Source of the DNA: Heliocidaris tuberculata
Lineage: Eukaryota; Echinodermata; Echinoidea; Camarodonta; Echinometridae
NCBI GenBank assembly: GCA_025618425.1
Contig: CM046832.1
Coordinates: 55,790,493-55,854,492 of the forward strand
Length of the DNA: 64,000 nucleotides
Reading direction: 5' to 3'
The stretch's first letter is position 1; every line of letters starts with the position of its first letter. The position numbers were made by a program, and so were the translations under genes. The notes under the pieces were generated by a model. The model was not told the DNA's origin. It searched no databases and worked only from the letters and a program-made list of their open reading frames with translations. Shown piece by piece: positions 45,518 to 57,705 of this stretch.

Positions 45518-48500
45518 AGCAATAGCAATAGCAATAGCAATAGCAATAGCAACTTCGATGGCAACTTCTACTACTGTTGCTACTACTATTCCTCCTCCTT
45601 TAAGTAAGACTGATCTATTTTTGCTGCTACTATTTAGTACTCATACAATTTGTATGTTATTCTGTTCAGACCGCCAAATGGCCAAGGAGAGATCCCCCAT
45701 GCACTGTGCAGCCAGCCGAGGTCAGCTGATGGTGCTCCATAGTCTGATCAGGGAGGGGGCTAGCGTGAACAAGAAGACCAGCATGGGCTACACCCCTCTC
45801 CATGATGCATGCTGGACCAACCATCCTTACTGTGCATCTCATCTCTTAAAGGCTGGAGCAGAGGTAAAACCCTTGTTACATCATAGCAATATCATGTAGC
45901 AAACCACAACACTTTTGGACGATTCCATGCAATGTGTCATGTACTACATATGTCTTTTATCCATATGTACAGTGGTATTTATGAAGAAATTTGTCTTGAG
46001 GTATTTTCAATATTTCTGATTCTTTTTCATTCTTTTTTGTTGTGATAAACTATTTTTGCATACATGGTGCAAAATGACAATTTTGAGATGTTCATAACTC
46101 TTGTTTGCCTTTCGAAATCAAGACAAATGAAATCAGTGACAAACAAACAAAGCAATGTATTCATTTATTGTATCATGCTATTTAATAATGAATGGCTTGC
46201 CCGTAGTACATCAGTCAGAGTGCTGAATACCAGTACCTTTTAGCCTACCACTATCAATAGCAGTGCCAATGCATGTACCAGTACCAATTACCAGTAGTAC
46301 AGCTTGACAGGAACAGCACCGGAGGGTGAATAATCCTCTTGAATTGAGAAAGACCCCTACATTTTAACATATGTGTTATATAAGGAGATATGGCAGGGTC
46401 CTCATTTTTGACAATGCATGTCTTTAACATGATATCCTTTCATGAGTTACAGTGGAGCCCTGTTCATAGCATGCCTGTGTACCAGTGCTTATGCAAGTGC
46501 CAATACCAATGAGTTCTTTTTTACTGATAAACACATAACTTACAACCTGAGATAGGAGGACAGAATAAATGTGAAATAGAAATACCAATCTTGTTATAAT
46601 TTCATGAAAATTATCACAAAAAAATGAATTATTTGATAATCGCAAATCAAATATCATTCTAACAGATCTTGTCTTTATCGATAGTTTTAAAGATTGATTG
46701 CCACCCAATTTTGTTTTTCAAAAATATTCACTTTCCTTGCTAGATTATCAGAGCATTTAGTCACTCTTAATTCCAAGGCATGGGGAGAAGTACAGACTAG
46801 CTTGAGTAGTGAACAACTAAATAACAAATTTTATCAGCATGTTATATTAAACAACTACTATCTACATTCCAGGTCGATGCGATGAGCTCAGATGGCAAGA
46901 CACCTCTAGCATTAGCAAGCAGCATAGGAAGCAAGGACTGTGTCAAACTACTATTAGACTGGAAAGCAAAGGTCAATGTTGATGACAAGTCATGTCCATC
47001 TCCCTTACATGCAGCTGCTGTGGCAGGTACAATGTAATAGACTTACAGAAGATGTTCTATTGAATATGACCCTCTGAAGTTACTACTGATATAAATCCTG
47101 CATTTACCAAAAGTATTTAAAACAAGGAAAGGATGCAGTAAACTTTACTAGAGTAGTAGACTTTACTGGATAACTTGGTGTGCACAAGGCTAATCTGCCA
47201 CAAGGTCCATGCAGGCTGGGTTTTAGTACTACTCTCAAATTGAAGGAGGGCATTCCATTATTCCTTTTCTGTCTCATTTTGAAAAGAATACTTAATCATT
47301 GATTATGATTTTGTTAGTTTTTGTACTGATCATACATGAATTGATGAAACACATAAAAAAAAGTGGCTACTGAGAAGGTTATATACAGTTTCTGAGTCAT
47401 TGGCTGAAATATGTCCCATCTTTATGTCGATCTTTACCTCTAGATGGTTATTACAGAGTTCATGAATTAATTATTGTATGCAGTTCTAATAAAACATGTG
47501 TTACCATATATATGTACATGTCCGTCTCTCTGCTCTAGAAATGAGAATGAGAGTAGAAAATTGTGAAGTTCTAGTAACATGGATCATAGGAAGAATTTAC
47601 AATATGTTAATATATTTTTTCTCATCAAAGTAGTCCCAACTGTCAAGCATTTAAAACATATGATTGTTTGTTTTAAATGTGAGTTCTGTTTTATCATGTG
47701 TATGTATGTATGGAGTCTTCAGAAGATAAAAATTATGTAGACAAGTTGTTTAGAGAGAAGGTTGAGTTCTGTGAAAGGTGAAAAATAATTTGTGAGTTTT
47801 CTCATTCCTTTTATGCCATTTTGGAAGAACTCAACTTTATCTTTAAAGTGAAGATAAATAAAGAAGAAGAGAGGATAATACATTTGATTTGTTTTTGTTG
47901 ATTCACTATCCATAGGGCATCATGAATGTGTGGATCTGCTCATCGTTGAAGGAGGAAATGTGAATGGAAAAAACCCATACTACGGGACCCCTCTCCATGC
48001 TGCCTGTGGGAGGTCAAGTGAAGAATGTGCTGCCTCGTTAATATCCTCAGGTCAGTTTATTGGCGGATTTAAGGGGGGGCACAGTCAGCCCATCCCCCCT
48101 TTTTTAATCACTCTGGCATTCCTTGTGTATACAGAAAGAATTTTCTTATAGCTTGTCAGAGGTTTTTCAGAATTGTGACCCCCCCCCCCCCTTTTTTTTT
48201 TTTTAACAATCCTGGATCTACCTTTGGGTTGGTTGGCTAATCAAAAATGAGTTAACCGCATGAATTAAAGAATGATTAATTACAAATTTTACTTGAAGGA
48301 CGCAGTGTGAATGTAAGATGTACATTTACCTGAAAGTGATTGTGCTTTTGTGACTGCATGCATTTCACAGTCTTCTTCCAGACATTGTTATTTTAAAAAT
48401 CCAAATTAAGGAACTACTTACTTTTTTTGAGGCCAAAATTACCTCCGAATCAATTTTTTTAGGGAAATATTTCTTGTGGTATTTCGATAAAGGCTCTTGA

Positions 48501-51290
48501 CTCTCATACCAGAGGTCCTAGGTTTGACCCTTGCTCTGTGCTTTCATCTTTGTACAAGGTGTTATATCCAAATTTATTTCTCTTGGCTAAAGTGTATTAC
48601 ATGTGCCTAAAATGGGTACCTGGTGATTCTTGGGTAATAATATCTGCAGGGCACTCAGGGAGAACAGTATTACTACTGATGAGGCTACCCTTCCTAAATG
48701 AGACTATACACGATACTGCTCCTACTATGTCTTTTTTTACCCAGGATAGCCTCATAAGTAGTAATACTGTTTTCCATGAGGGCCCTGCAATCCTATTATT
48801 ACCCCGGCTTTAACCCAACTACCATGACATCGCACTCAAACATTCATTTCTTTTACCTTGGTGGAGAGGAGCAAATGTGATTTAATGACTTACCAATTGA
48901 CACGAGTGATGTGACAGGGATTCAAACCCCATTCCTTGTGCTTCATAGTCCGGGAACTTATCAACTAGACAACAACATGTGACAGTGCCCTGTCACAGCA
49001 CTACTATACCCCTTGTTTGTTTATATTTGGTTGTCTTGATGTCCTAAACTTTCTGAATGGATATTTTGTGTTGTTGAATAGCTTCTTTTGACTCACTTGC
49101 AGGTGCCGATGTGAATGCACTCAGGAAGAGGGACCTTCAGACACCCCTCCACGTTGCTGCAACGGTGAACTGCGATCAGCTGGTGAACTTACTGGTGTGC
49201 AATGGTGCAGACATCCATGCCAGAGACAAACAGGCCAAGAAACCTATCGATCTAGCGGACAAAGACTCCATCACACATACGCTACTCCAGACATTTATGA
49301 GTAGGTTCATTGGTCAATAGACCAGTTGGGATTTAGGACATGTACATGGGACAAATGACCTCAAATATTGACAGATCTTTTAAACATGGAGAGACTCCAC
49401 TTTGTGCATTTTAGAATATCCACTTTCAAAGTGAAAGAGGTGCTTCATGAATAGCTGTTTTTCCCACTTTGAAAAGAATACATGGAATGCACTGTTATTA
49501 GATAGTGAATAATTGTCATATCCAGTATTTGTCTCTTTTGGTTTTACAATTTGGTACAGGTGACCTTTTTCTGCTCATTATAACTATATGTTACGATGGC
49601 TCAGTGGTAGAGCAGTGGTCTCATAACTGGGGGGACCCGGGTTCGAAACCAAGTGGATGCGCTAGTGCTCTTTGATAATGCAGTCACGGCCCTACACTGC
49701 AATTAAATCCTCGTAAAGTCGTATAAGCTTTTGAATTTGTAACAGCTACCGAAGCCCTGCGTTGAGTGAGGAGCAGAAATCCTCGAAAATTCACCTTCTT
49801 GTATCTTCCTTACTTGGGCACCAAAAACCATGAAAATTCCAGATTACATGCAAAATGATGATGTTATGCTTTATATGAATTTTCATTTTATATGGTTGGG
49901 TATTTTTTTAGACATGAGTATTTTTCTGTTTCAGAGTATGGTGAAAATGGGTTTGGTTTTTTTTCCCGACATAAGTCTGGGGCAACATGAATATGCAAAC
50001 AATTTCCATGTTACTAGACTTCAGAGTCCAGTCTCACTCCCTGCCCATTTTCGGGTTTGCGCAATTAGTATTTTTCCATAAATCTGCCTTCAGAAATAGA
50101 GAACTTACATGAAAAGACTGGAAGCTGCAACTATAGGCAGCAGAGATCGCTTCTATGCGCATGCGCTCTCCCGACTTCTTTTGTGAGCGAATACGTAATG
50201 TCAACAATCAGCTGTAGCTGTAGATCAATGTTTCAAAACCGAAGCCAAACAACAACAAAAAACTGCAGTCCAGTGGACTCTCAGGAGTCATAGTGGCAGC
50301 AAACCACCATATTTTATTAGTAACCTGATCGATTTCTCTATTATTAGTCGTATCATGGGTCTATGTCATTTTTGGGCCCAATTTCAGCCATAGTAACTTT
50401 AATAGCATGTTTTACTCAACACATGGAGTCGAGTGGAAATAATCTTGCACATATTACAGTTCGTGGGACTACACCGAGTGGAAATAAACTTTCACGTATC
50501 GCTGTACATGGGACTACATTCTAACTTCCGCAATTAATGATCAAGGGTTCGTGAATGCCATTGCTTTTGATTTTTTCCCGACATAACCGTTTGACATAAA
50601 GTTATGAAAAGATATTTGGAGGAGACTTTCGATATACTTTGATTTTTCATATGTGAATGTCTCAATCTTGCGCAGCGACAGAAAAAATGAAAAATACTGT
50701 AACATTTTCAGACTTTAAAAAAAAAAAGGGCGTCTTATTTCCCTATGTTTTCACATATTAAAACATGATTTTACTACAAATGATAATAATTAAATGTTAG
50801 AGCAACTCTCATTCTTCAATTTGAAGTTTGAATCATCTCATTTAGTGGTTTCTAGGGCGAGATTTTACAGTTTAGCTGAGACTCTCCTGTAGCGGTGTTA
50901 CATAAACAAATTGTTTATTTTATGCAAATTAGGCAGGACGAAGTGAAAGCTTACGGGCAGCTAATAGACCGTCAGTCCCCTGGTTGCTTACTTAGAAACA
51001 TACTTGTGCTTTCTAAGCAGTGAGGTAAAATATACCATCAAACCAACCATCATACCATGTACACGTGTTGATTAAGAAATGAAAGAGAAAGATATCCAAG
51101 CATTCAAATAAAATTTCTTTGTTTTCTTATTCTTTCCTCAGCAAACCCAGAAAGCCTGACAAGTCTATGCCGGAATCAGATTCGCTCCTCCCTTGGCCCG
51201 TCAGCTCCGCAGAATCACGTCAAGGAGCTGGACCTACCCCAGTCTCTCAGAGAATACATTACTTACACCGACAGGCCAACTTCTTCCTAG
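44233..51290 (+). CDS. Ankyrin repeat and SOCS box protein (ASB-A), gene span
   Basis: ASB proteins are substrate receptors: ankyrin repeats bind the target, and the SOCS box recruits Elongin B/C and Cullin 5 to build an E3 ubiquitin ligase. Six exons join: 44233-44302 (ATG 44254), 45670-45863, 46873-47026, 47916-48050, 49103-49300 and 51142-51290. The coding length is 879 bases, 292 residues plus stop, which suits ASB5/9/11/13-type proteins (about 280-330). About six ankyrin repeats occupy residues 22-240 (TPLHDAC, TPLALA, SPLHAAA, TPLHAAC, TPLHVAA). The C-terminal SOCS box at about 245-287 has a BC box (SLTSLCRNQIRSSLG) and a Cul5-box-like LDLPQSLREYI. Introns are 1.0-1.8 kb. The first Met is chosen by analogy with the other ASB gene; the exon is open upstream, so an earlier start is possible. 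Confidence 0.9.
45470..45565. repeat. (CTG)n followed by (AGCAAT)n microsatellite
   Basis: About ten TGC/CTG units (45481-45517) run into an AGCAAT repeat (about 45518-45550), 100 bp upstream of ASB-A exon 2. Open frames here (poly-Cys, poly-Ala) are artefacts. Length variation between individuals is likely. Confidence 0.95.
45670..45863 (+). CDS. ASB-A exon 2
   Basis: 194 bases between TGTTCAG and GTAAAA; phase 1 in, phase 0 out. It encodes DRQMAKERSPMHCAASRGQ, GQLMVLHSLIREGASVNKK and GYTPLHDACWTNHPYCASHL: the first ankyrin repeat and most of the second. It is the best match to the corresponding exon of the other ASB gene (GQLMTMYGLIRRGADVNKR). Confidence 0.92.
46873..47026 (+). CDS. ASB-A exon 3
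   Basis: 154 bases between TTCCAG and GTACAA; phase 0 in, phase 1 out. It encodes VDAMSSDGKTPLALASSIGS, KDCVKLLLDWKAKVNVDD and SPLHAAAVAG, an ankyrin repeat and the start of the next. Confidence 0.92.
47916..48050 (+). CDS. ASB-A exon 4
   Basis: 135 bases between CCATAG and GTCAGT; phase 1 in, phase 1 out. It encodes GHHECVDLLIVEGGNVNGKN and YYGTPLHAACGRSSEECAAS, ending LISSG. Translation past the donor reads into a G-run hairpin element and is not coding. Confidence 0.9.
48061..48225. mobile_element. Hairpin element with G/C-run arms in ASB-A intron 4
   Basis: GGCGGATTTAAGGGGGGGCA is loosely mirrored by a C run (48180-48190) and AATCCTGGATCTACC. It begins only 10 bp after the exon 4 donor. 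Same design as the elements at 21-24 kb. Confidence 0.5.
48480..48990. repeat. MITE flanked by two inverted tRNA-like segments
   Basis: 48645-48789 is a hairpin element (TGCAGGGCACTCAGGGAGAA ... GGGCCCTGCA; inner ACAGTATTACTACT and AGTAGTAATACTGT). A tRNA-like plus-strand piece (about 48490-48540, B-box-like GGTTTGACCC) lies on its left. A minus-strand tRNA-like piece (about 48978-48912, B box GGTTTGAATCC) lies on its right. Neither folds into a full tRNA by eye; SINE heads are more likely. Confidence 0.45.
49103..49300 (+). CDS. ASB-A exon 5
   Basis: 198 bases between TTGCAG and GTAGGT; phase 1 in, phase 1 out. It encodes ADVNALRKRDLQTPLHVAAT and LVNLLVCNGADIHARDKQAK, then DLADKDSITHTLLQTFM: the last ankyrin repeats and the linker to the SOCS box. 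Confidence 0.92.
49593..49825 (+). mobile_element. tRNA-derived SINE
   Basis: The A box region GATGGCTCAGTGGTAGAGC and B box GGGTTCGAAACC are spaced as in tRNA, and the anticodon loop region reads CTCATAAC (CAT). The 3' half lacks a closing acceptor stem and continues with unrelated sequence to about 49825 (ends ACCAAAAACC). This is the layout of a tRNA-derived SINE rather than a tRNA gene. Confidence 0.65.
51142..51290 (+). CDS. ASB-A exon 6: SOCS box and stop
   Basis: 149 bases after acceptor TTCCTCAG; phase 1 in, stop TAG at 51288-51290. It encodes TNPESLTSLCRNQIRSSLG and LDLPQSLREYITYTDRPTSS. The BC box (L-x3-C) should bind Elongin C, and LPQSL is the Cul5-box position. Confidence 0.9.
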
Positions 51291-54200
51291 ATACTATCAG
51301 AAGGCCTCGAGTCACAGAATCCTGTGAAATTCTCTGTCAACCTGCTGTTTTGTCTCTCTGTTTTTTAGAGACTTACAAGCCCTTTTTTTAAGGAAAACTT
51401 CTTGCTGCCAGAGTCACACTATTCAGAAGGCCATTTTGAAGGTAGTGTATACCTTCTGCTTAATTGTGCAAATGTGATGAAATTTAGTATGGAACAGCAA
51501 TATACCACTAAGATATTCCCTGTACAAAATCTAAATGAAAATGAGAACATAACCTCATTACTAATGACCAATATTCAGGGAAGTCATATCTGTAGTCTTT
51601 TTTTGCAGATTTGCCAAAGCTTGGTTATATATTGTTTAATTCTGATGATGCATCTCAATTCCAACTCAACATTTTACAGTGTTTTTGTATGATTAATTAA
51701 TGTAATTATGATTAGTATCCTGAAAGGGATCTAGAAACCATACCTTCTGTGAAGTCAGAAGGAAACCATTTTGTATAAGCCACCTTATCAATGCGAAATA
51801 TTAAGAAAGAAAGAGATGGAAATAGAGACAGACAAACAGAGAAACAACAGAGGAACAGAGAGAGAGGGGGGGGGGGGGGAGGGGGTAGGAGAGGGAGGGT
51901 TTACTGATTTTGAAAACAAAAGGTCAGACTGAAAAGTTAAAAAGATAAGTGTGAATAGGTGAACAAATATGACATGCACCTTCAATATACTTTGTAGTAA
52001 TGTAAAACATAACTTTCTACAACTTTATGATAAGTAACTGGTTCTGTGGAAAATCCATGTACCATATTACTTTCAAGATGCATAGTGGTGGTGCCATCAT
52101 GCTTGTATGTGTATTAGTATATCATTAAGAGATTAGTGCAATTTTTGCGGTACTGTATTTTGGAAATCCTTGACCTTGTATTATACATGATGGATGAAAT
52201 TACATTGTGATTTAGAAAATGGTTGATCAATTTTTTTCTCTCCAAATTCCCCACTTATGATCTTTTTTTTTTTTTTTTTTTACTAATGTGGCTTACCAAT
52301 TACATTACAGTGCTAATAGTGTGAACTAATCTAAATATAATAGAAATAACTTGCCTTGAGCTGTAGTCTTTTAACACTAATTCATTTTATTCCTGAATTT
52401 GGACTCTCTTTGTTGTTTTTTTTGTATGTATCTGTCAAGGAAGCCATGTGGGTTTATTATAAAATATTTCACTGTTAACCTGTTATTGAAATTTTATTGG
52501 GTCATTGGATAGATACTTACATGTAGTTACATAAAACATTGTCTTCACATGTACATATAATAATGATAATAATAATAATAGTGGCTTCTTGTATAGTGCT
52601 CAGGTCTGTCACGCTGTGACACTCATAGCACTCCAATATCCTTGATAAATATGTGAAATTCTCATTTTGTTAATGTACAAAGAAATGTGTGTGAAGGAAT
52701 TTCAATATTGGGTATGTTTAGAGGTTTGGCAAGTAAGTGTCTAGGAAAGTGCTTGACCGTTGTTGAAACAACAGCATTTTAACTGTCGCACTTGAATTAA
52801 TATAAACATAAATGGAATACATTTGTTATATACAATTCTTCTGTGAAGAATTTCTTCTTTTCTGTGGCTATCTGGTTAGAAAGTGATTGTACTCGAGATA
52901 TTGACTTTTATTTATGAGAAAATCAATATTGATTTTAAAAGTCCATCTTGGGGGGAGGGTAAATAAAAGAAATAATCGTGATGCCGCCCATTGACATTTT
53001 CTTGTGTTATATGTATACCAGGTAAGCTGTGTTAAATGTACATGCCTTATCATGATACAATTATTATGTTTGAATTTTAAACTACCGCAGGGTACATGTA
53101 TATTGTGCAATGAGTAACCTAAAGATAATATTCCAGTAAGTCGAAATAGTGTAGTATGAGCTATGTGAAGTGTTTATTTTTAAAGGATTGTAAGTGAAGG
53201 CATTCTGTGAATATTGAAACCATCCTCTCTCACTCTCATTGTGAGATAAAGTTGGGTAAGTCAGGCCGAGTTCAATTTTTTATGGGATGTTGTGACATCT
53301 TAGCGCCACAATCAATCCCATGGGATATTAAAGATCATTGTATATATCTGTACTTTACTTTTCATTTAACTGTCATCATTTTAATAGTATAATACCTTGA
53401 TGGGGCAATATATGTTATCATTCATCTCATGTTTTAGTACTTCTGATATCTGATCCATTTCAGCTGATTATTTTTGTTGTATAGAATTGTTTATAGCACC
53501 ATTATAAAGGTGTATTGCACAAAAAGTATAAGGCACAAATGAAAAGGTGTAATGCACAAATAAAACAGAAACATACGAAGCACAATCATGTTTGCTACTA
53601 TGTAGTCCAAACAAAATGCTGCATGTAAATACCTCAAATAATGCCAGACATGTTAATTATTATCACTGGCAATAAACCAAGTTTCCTCAGGTTGAGTCAG
53701 AGGGCAATGATGAAGCCATCAGAGACACACAATGTGATAAAACAGCTTGAAAAATGTGACTTTAATATTACAAGAAACAGCCATGTTGATGCCTTTTTTA
53801 ATGTGGATTTTGCTTCCCACTATTTTTATATGTATCCCTGCACAAAGGAATATGGATTGATGCCTTTGATATTGCAAGCACAAAATAGTTAAGAGTATGT
53901 TTATTCTTGCACAAAAGTTTGTTATTTATACAGTGTACATTAAATGTTAGAAGTAGGAAACAGAATTTTAGCCATTTCTTAGAGATTATTTCATTGTTTT
54001 GAATTTGATAACTTGACATTGATGTTCTTTCTTTCAAGTAATATGGATATTTCTTTTGGTGTTTTTTGACATGCATGGTTTACAATATTTCAAGTGCATT
54101 TCTATCTAAAACTGCAAGGCGGCTGAAAAAATTGTTTATCTTGTACAGACAATGAATTGTCTTCTTAGAACTGTAATTGTGTTAACTCCATGTAAAGTGA

Positions 54201-54630
54201 TACGATTTAACATTCTTCTTGCACTCAGCAGACAATGTACATTGATGTGAGGGTTAGCCGTTTGCTATGCAATCCATTGTGGAACTCGCAGTACGTGTAC
54301 ATTGCATCAATTGTTAGTGCTGATATGTAACCATGAGATATAAAGCAGGTTACTTGTACCTGCTAAATTGCTTACGTTCTAAAATCTTAGGCCTACTTGG
54401 CACACAAAACTTAAGTATTTGAACATAACTTAGCATGAAATAAAGCTGTAACCATAGTTTGCCTTTAATATTACTCTTCCATTTCTTTACTATTGATGAC
54501 AATTTACAGGTAATATGTAATCGTCATGTTTCAGTCTAGGAGTTACTTGTATCTATTAGTATTTGCCTTTAATACTACTCTTCCATGTCTTGAATATCGA
54601 TGACAATTATAATGTGTGATTGTCATGTTT
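51291..54630 (+). other. ASB-A 3' UTR and downstream DNA
   Basis: No further coding exon is seen. AATAAA-type signals occur at several places (for example near 53548, 53673 and 54438); which is used cannot be told. G run near 51867-51877, T run near 52262-52281, SINE-like tail near 52570-52640. Confidence 0.5.
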
Positions 54631-55264
54631 ATACCCCCGCCAAAAGAAGTTTGAAGGGGGTACATAGGAATCAGCGTGCGTACGGTCGGGTGGGCGGGCG
54701 GTCGGGCAGTCCATTGCAAATATTGCACATCGAACTACTTCCTCATTTTTGGAGCAATGCTCATGAAATTCGCCACACACGTTGGTCTTGGGATGAAGAT
54801 GTGTGAGACATATTTTTTTTAATGTGTCGGAAACTGCGTTGCCATGGTAACGGCATATTATGGCAGTAAATCAGGTTAAAATCTTGCAGATCGAACTACT
54901 TCCTCAGTTTTGGAGCAATGCACGTGAAATTTGGCACACACATTTGTCTTGGGATGGAGATGTGCAAGACATATTTTTTGAATGTGTCGGAAACTGCATT
55001 GCCATGGTAACGACATATGGCAATAAATCAGGAAAATATTGCGGATCAAAAAAACTTCACTTTTTCAAGCAATCTCATGAAATTAGGCACACACATTGTT
55101 CTTGTGGTAAAGATGTGCAAGACATATTGTTTCAATATGTGGCAAACTGCGTTGCCATGGTAACGACATATGGCAATAAAACGGGAAAATATTGCACACC
55201 AAACCACTTCCTCAATTTTGGAGCAATGCTCAAGAAATTTGGCACACACATTGGGGCAGGGGTA
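54631..55264. mobile_element. Helentron-associated/pearl-like element (copy 2)
   Basis: It starts ATACCCCCGCCAAAAGAAGT with a hairpin closing at GGGGGTAC (54655-54662), then a GTCGGGTGGGCGGGCGGTCG stretch. Four tandem units of about 155 bp follow, each starting (A)TCGAACTACTTCCTCA or variants (54729, 54890, 55045, 55198), with CGTTGCCATGGTAACG inside. It ends GGGGCAGGGGTAT, complementary to its beginning. Same architecture as 30035-31199 but different sequence. No ORF of its own. Confidence 0.7.
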
Positions 55265-56251
55265 TTAATCACCTTCAGTGATATTCTAGTTTAATTTAGG
55301 AATTGTTTGTTTCTTGTGGTATAACAGGGTCTGTGAACAGGGTATTACATGTTGGTGTCTGTACATGATACATGTATATGCAGTACTTCTGGTACTAAAA
55401 TCTTACTCTCTTACTCCATAGTTTGGTTGTGAGAAATCCACATTGTCTGATAATTCCTGGTAACCATCAAAAGCATGTTCGTAGATACATGTAGTACAGT
55501 CCAACTGCAGCAGTTTGAATTTTGAACAATAAAATTTCTACTGAATATTTTGTGCTATATTCATTAACATATCAAGATTTTGTCTATTAAAGTAATCTTT
55601 GTCTTTGTCATGCACTTATACATGGGCATGTATCTGGATATTTTAGATGTTTTGTACTTTTCACTACTTGTTTGACAATCTTATCTGGCCATCGAGATAT
55701 TCAGATGGTACGTACTTCCAGAATGTATGCAAGTACATTTTTTCTGTGATTTCTTTTATTGTGAGCTATGCAGAACAAGTATGAAAAAAGAAATAGAACT
55801 GAAATTGCCACCATTTGGAACTCAATAAAGTATACTCTTTATTTTATGATTGATGATTTTTTGTGTTCAATGAGTTTTGTCAAGTGTCTTTGATAAGATT
55901 TCCCGCTGGCACGTTAATGTTTCTTATGGTATAACGGGATCTGTTCATACCATATTTGATATCTATCTTTGTAAATTGGAAGTAAGATAGGGGAGAGGTT
56001 TTAGAGATACTGAAGAGGAAGAGAATGAGAAAGATATTACTGGAGGGGAGAGATGGTGTTGGCTAGATAGGTGATGGAAAGAGACAGAACAGGAAGCTAC
56101 AAAGCTAGTGTTAAGGGCAGAAAGAGAGGTAGAGAAAAAGAAAGAGAAAAATAAAGAAATAGAGGAGAAAAGGAAGAAGAAAATGCCAGAAATGGACAAG
56201 CTCTTTTTTTATGGGGGGGGGGGTGTAAAAGCAATCAAATTTTTGTCTGCT

Positions 56252-56311
56252 GAGAGCCAGAAGGGTGTTAACTCCTATAATATAACAGAGTTAATGCCCT
56301 TCTGGCTCTAA
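56252..56311. repeat. 60-bp hairpin element, second copy of family at 986-1061
   Basis: GAGAGCCAGAAGGGTGTTAACTC-type left arm (GAGCCAGAAGGGTGTTAACT) and right arm AGTTAATGCCCTTCTGGCTC are inverted around a short AT-rich loop. Confidence 0.75.
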
Positions 56312-57546
56312 GCAAATGATGTAGAAATAAGACTTGTTTGTTTGTTCACAATACCAATGTTAACATCTTGATCATGAAATTTTAAAAAATGCAACCATAC
56401 ATTACTAACTTCCTAACCACAAAGAACATTCATAAATATACAAGCCAAAGACAAAGGAAAGAATATGAGGCAGACATTCTTACTACATTCTTGGGGTTCA
56501 ATTTTCACATCTTTGGTATTTTATTTCAGACTTTCTTGAAATCGGTTTGAAACGGGGGCTACATAAATATAGATACACGATAAAACATCAATGTACCTCG
56601 TCGGTAATAAAGTACTGTCTAAATCTGAAGGTAACCTAAGCAGGAAATTCCTTGGTGGATCTCAAAAAGATTTAAATTATGAGGAATTTCTTAATAAGTA
56701 CTGGTAGACCTGTATACTTTACCAGGAATTTCGCATTTTCCAGCAGATAAAAGGGAAAGAAAAGTATAAAGGGCATCTTTCCCAAGAGCCACCATAAATT
56801 CTTTTTAATCATTGTTTCAAATTTCAAATTTGAAATATGTGTAATTGTATGTTATCATTTAGACACAAAGGCAGTATATTATCATATTTCATATTTACAT
56901 CGTACCTTTAAAAACACCAAGGTAGAAAACATTGCACAGCAATAAAAGTACCTCAAATCAAAAAATTCATATGCAATAGAAATCAAACATCTCGCAGTCA
57001 TTGCACAGCAAAATAGAAATCAAGTGCATTAAATTGAACATAAAAGATCACACTATGTGCATATCTTATTACAAATGCAATATGGAATTTAAAAGTATCT
57101 ACACTTATCATTTGTCATAAAATGTAATTTCTACATATTAACAACCTAACTACAGGTATAGCAGATGGTTCACCAAGGCAATTTTTAAAAAATGAAAAAA
57201 AATCATCAATTATTAGTGTAATATGAAAAAAATATGCTTGAAGTAAAATCCTCATCAGTTAAGGATTTTTTTGTATCATGGACCAGAAAGAAATAACCCA
57301 GGAAAATTACATTGTTACTTTTTTGTTTTACATACATGTATGACTGGAAAGAAAAATATGTACTCCATACTTCATTCAAAATGCACACAAAAATCAACAA
57401 ACAAACCAGAAAAACATTTTTCTTCCCTTCTCTGATACAGCTATTCTCAAATTATCTCTTACCGTAATCCTAAATTACACTGCTTATATCTATAAATCTT
57501 TGAAATTTAAGTTATACAATGGAAGTCAAATCAGTATTGATTGAAG

Positions 57547-57705
57547 AATTTGATAATTAAGAAAATATTTGTTTAGTATATGAATATTCCACACTGTTTT
57601 AAAATACAAGAATTTGATAATTAAGAAAATATTTGTTTAATAGAATATTCCACACTGTTTTTAAATACAAGAATTTGATAATTAAGAAAATATTTGTTTA
57701 GTACT
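57547..57705. repeat. Three tandem copies, about 60 bp
   Basis: GAATTTGATAATTAAGAAAA begins three units, each continuing ATATTTGTTTA; the first two also carry ATTCCACACTGTTTT. The units are nearly identical, so the expansion is recent. Confidence 0.9.

Noticed and set aside
45278..45607. Poly-Cys/Ser-Asn ORF and overlapping poly-Ala ORF before ASB-A exon 2
   Set aside because: Microsatellite translation; the true exon starts at 45670 after its acceptor.
49593..49665. A tRNA gene (CAT anticodon)
   Set aside because: A and B boxes are good, but the 3' side does not close an acceptor stem and the sequence continues into a non-tRNA body, so a SINE is more likely.
53641..53892. 83-residue plus-strand ORF as a downstream gene or ASB-A exon
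   Set aside because: No recognizable domain, no splice sites fitting ASB-A (which already ends with a SOCS box and stop), and composition like the surrounding AT-rich DNA.
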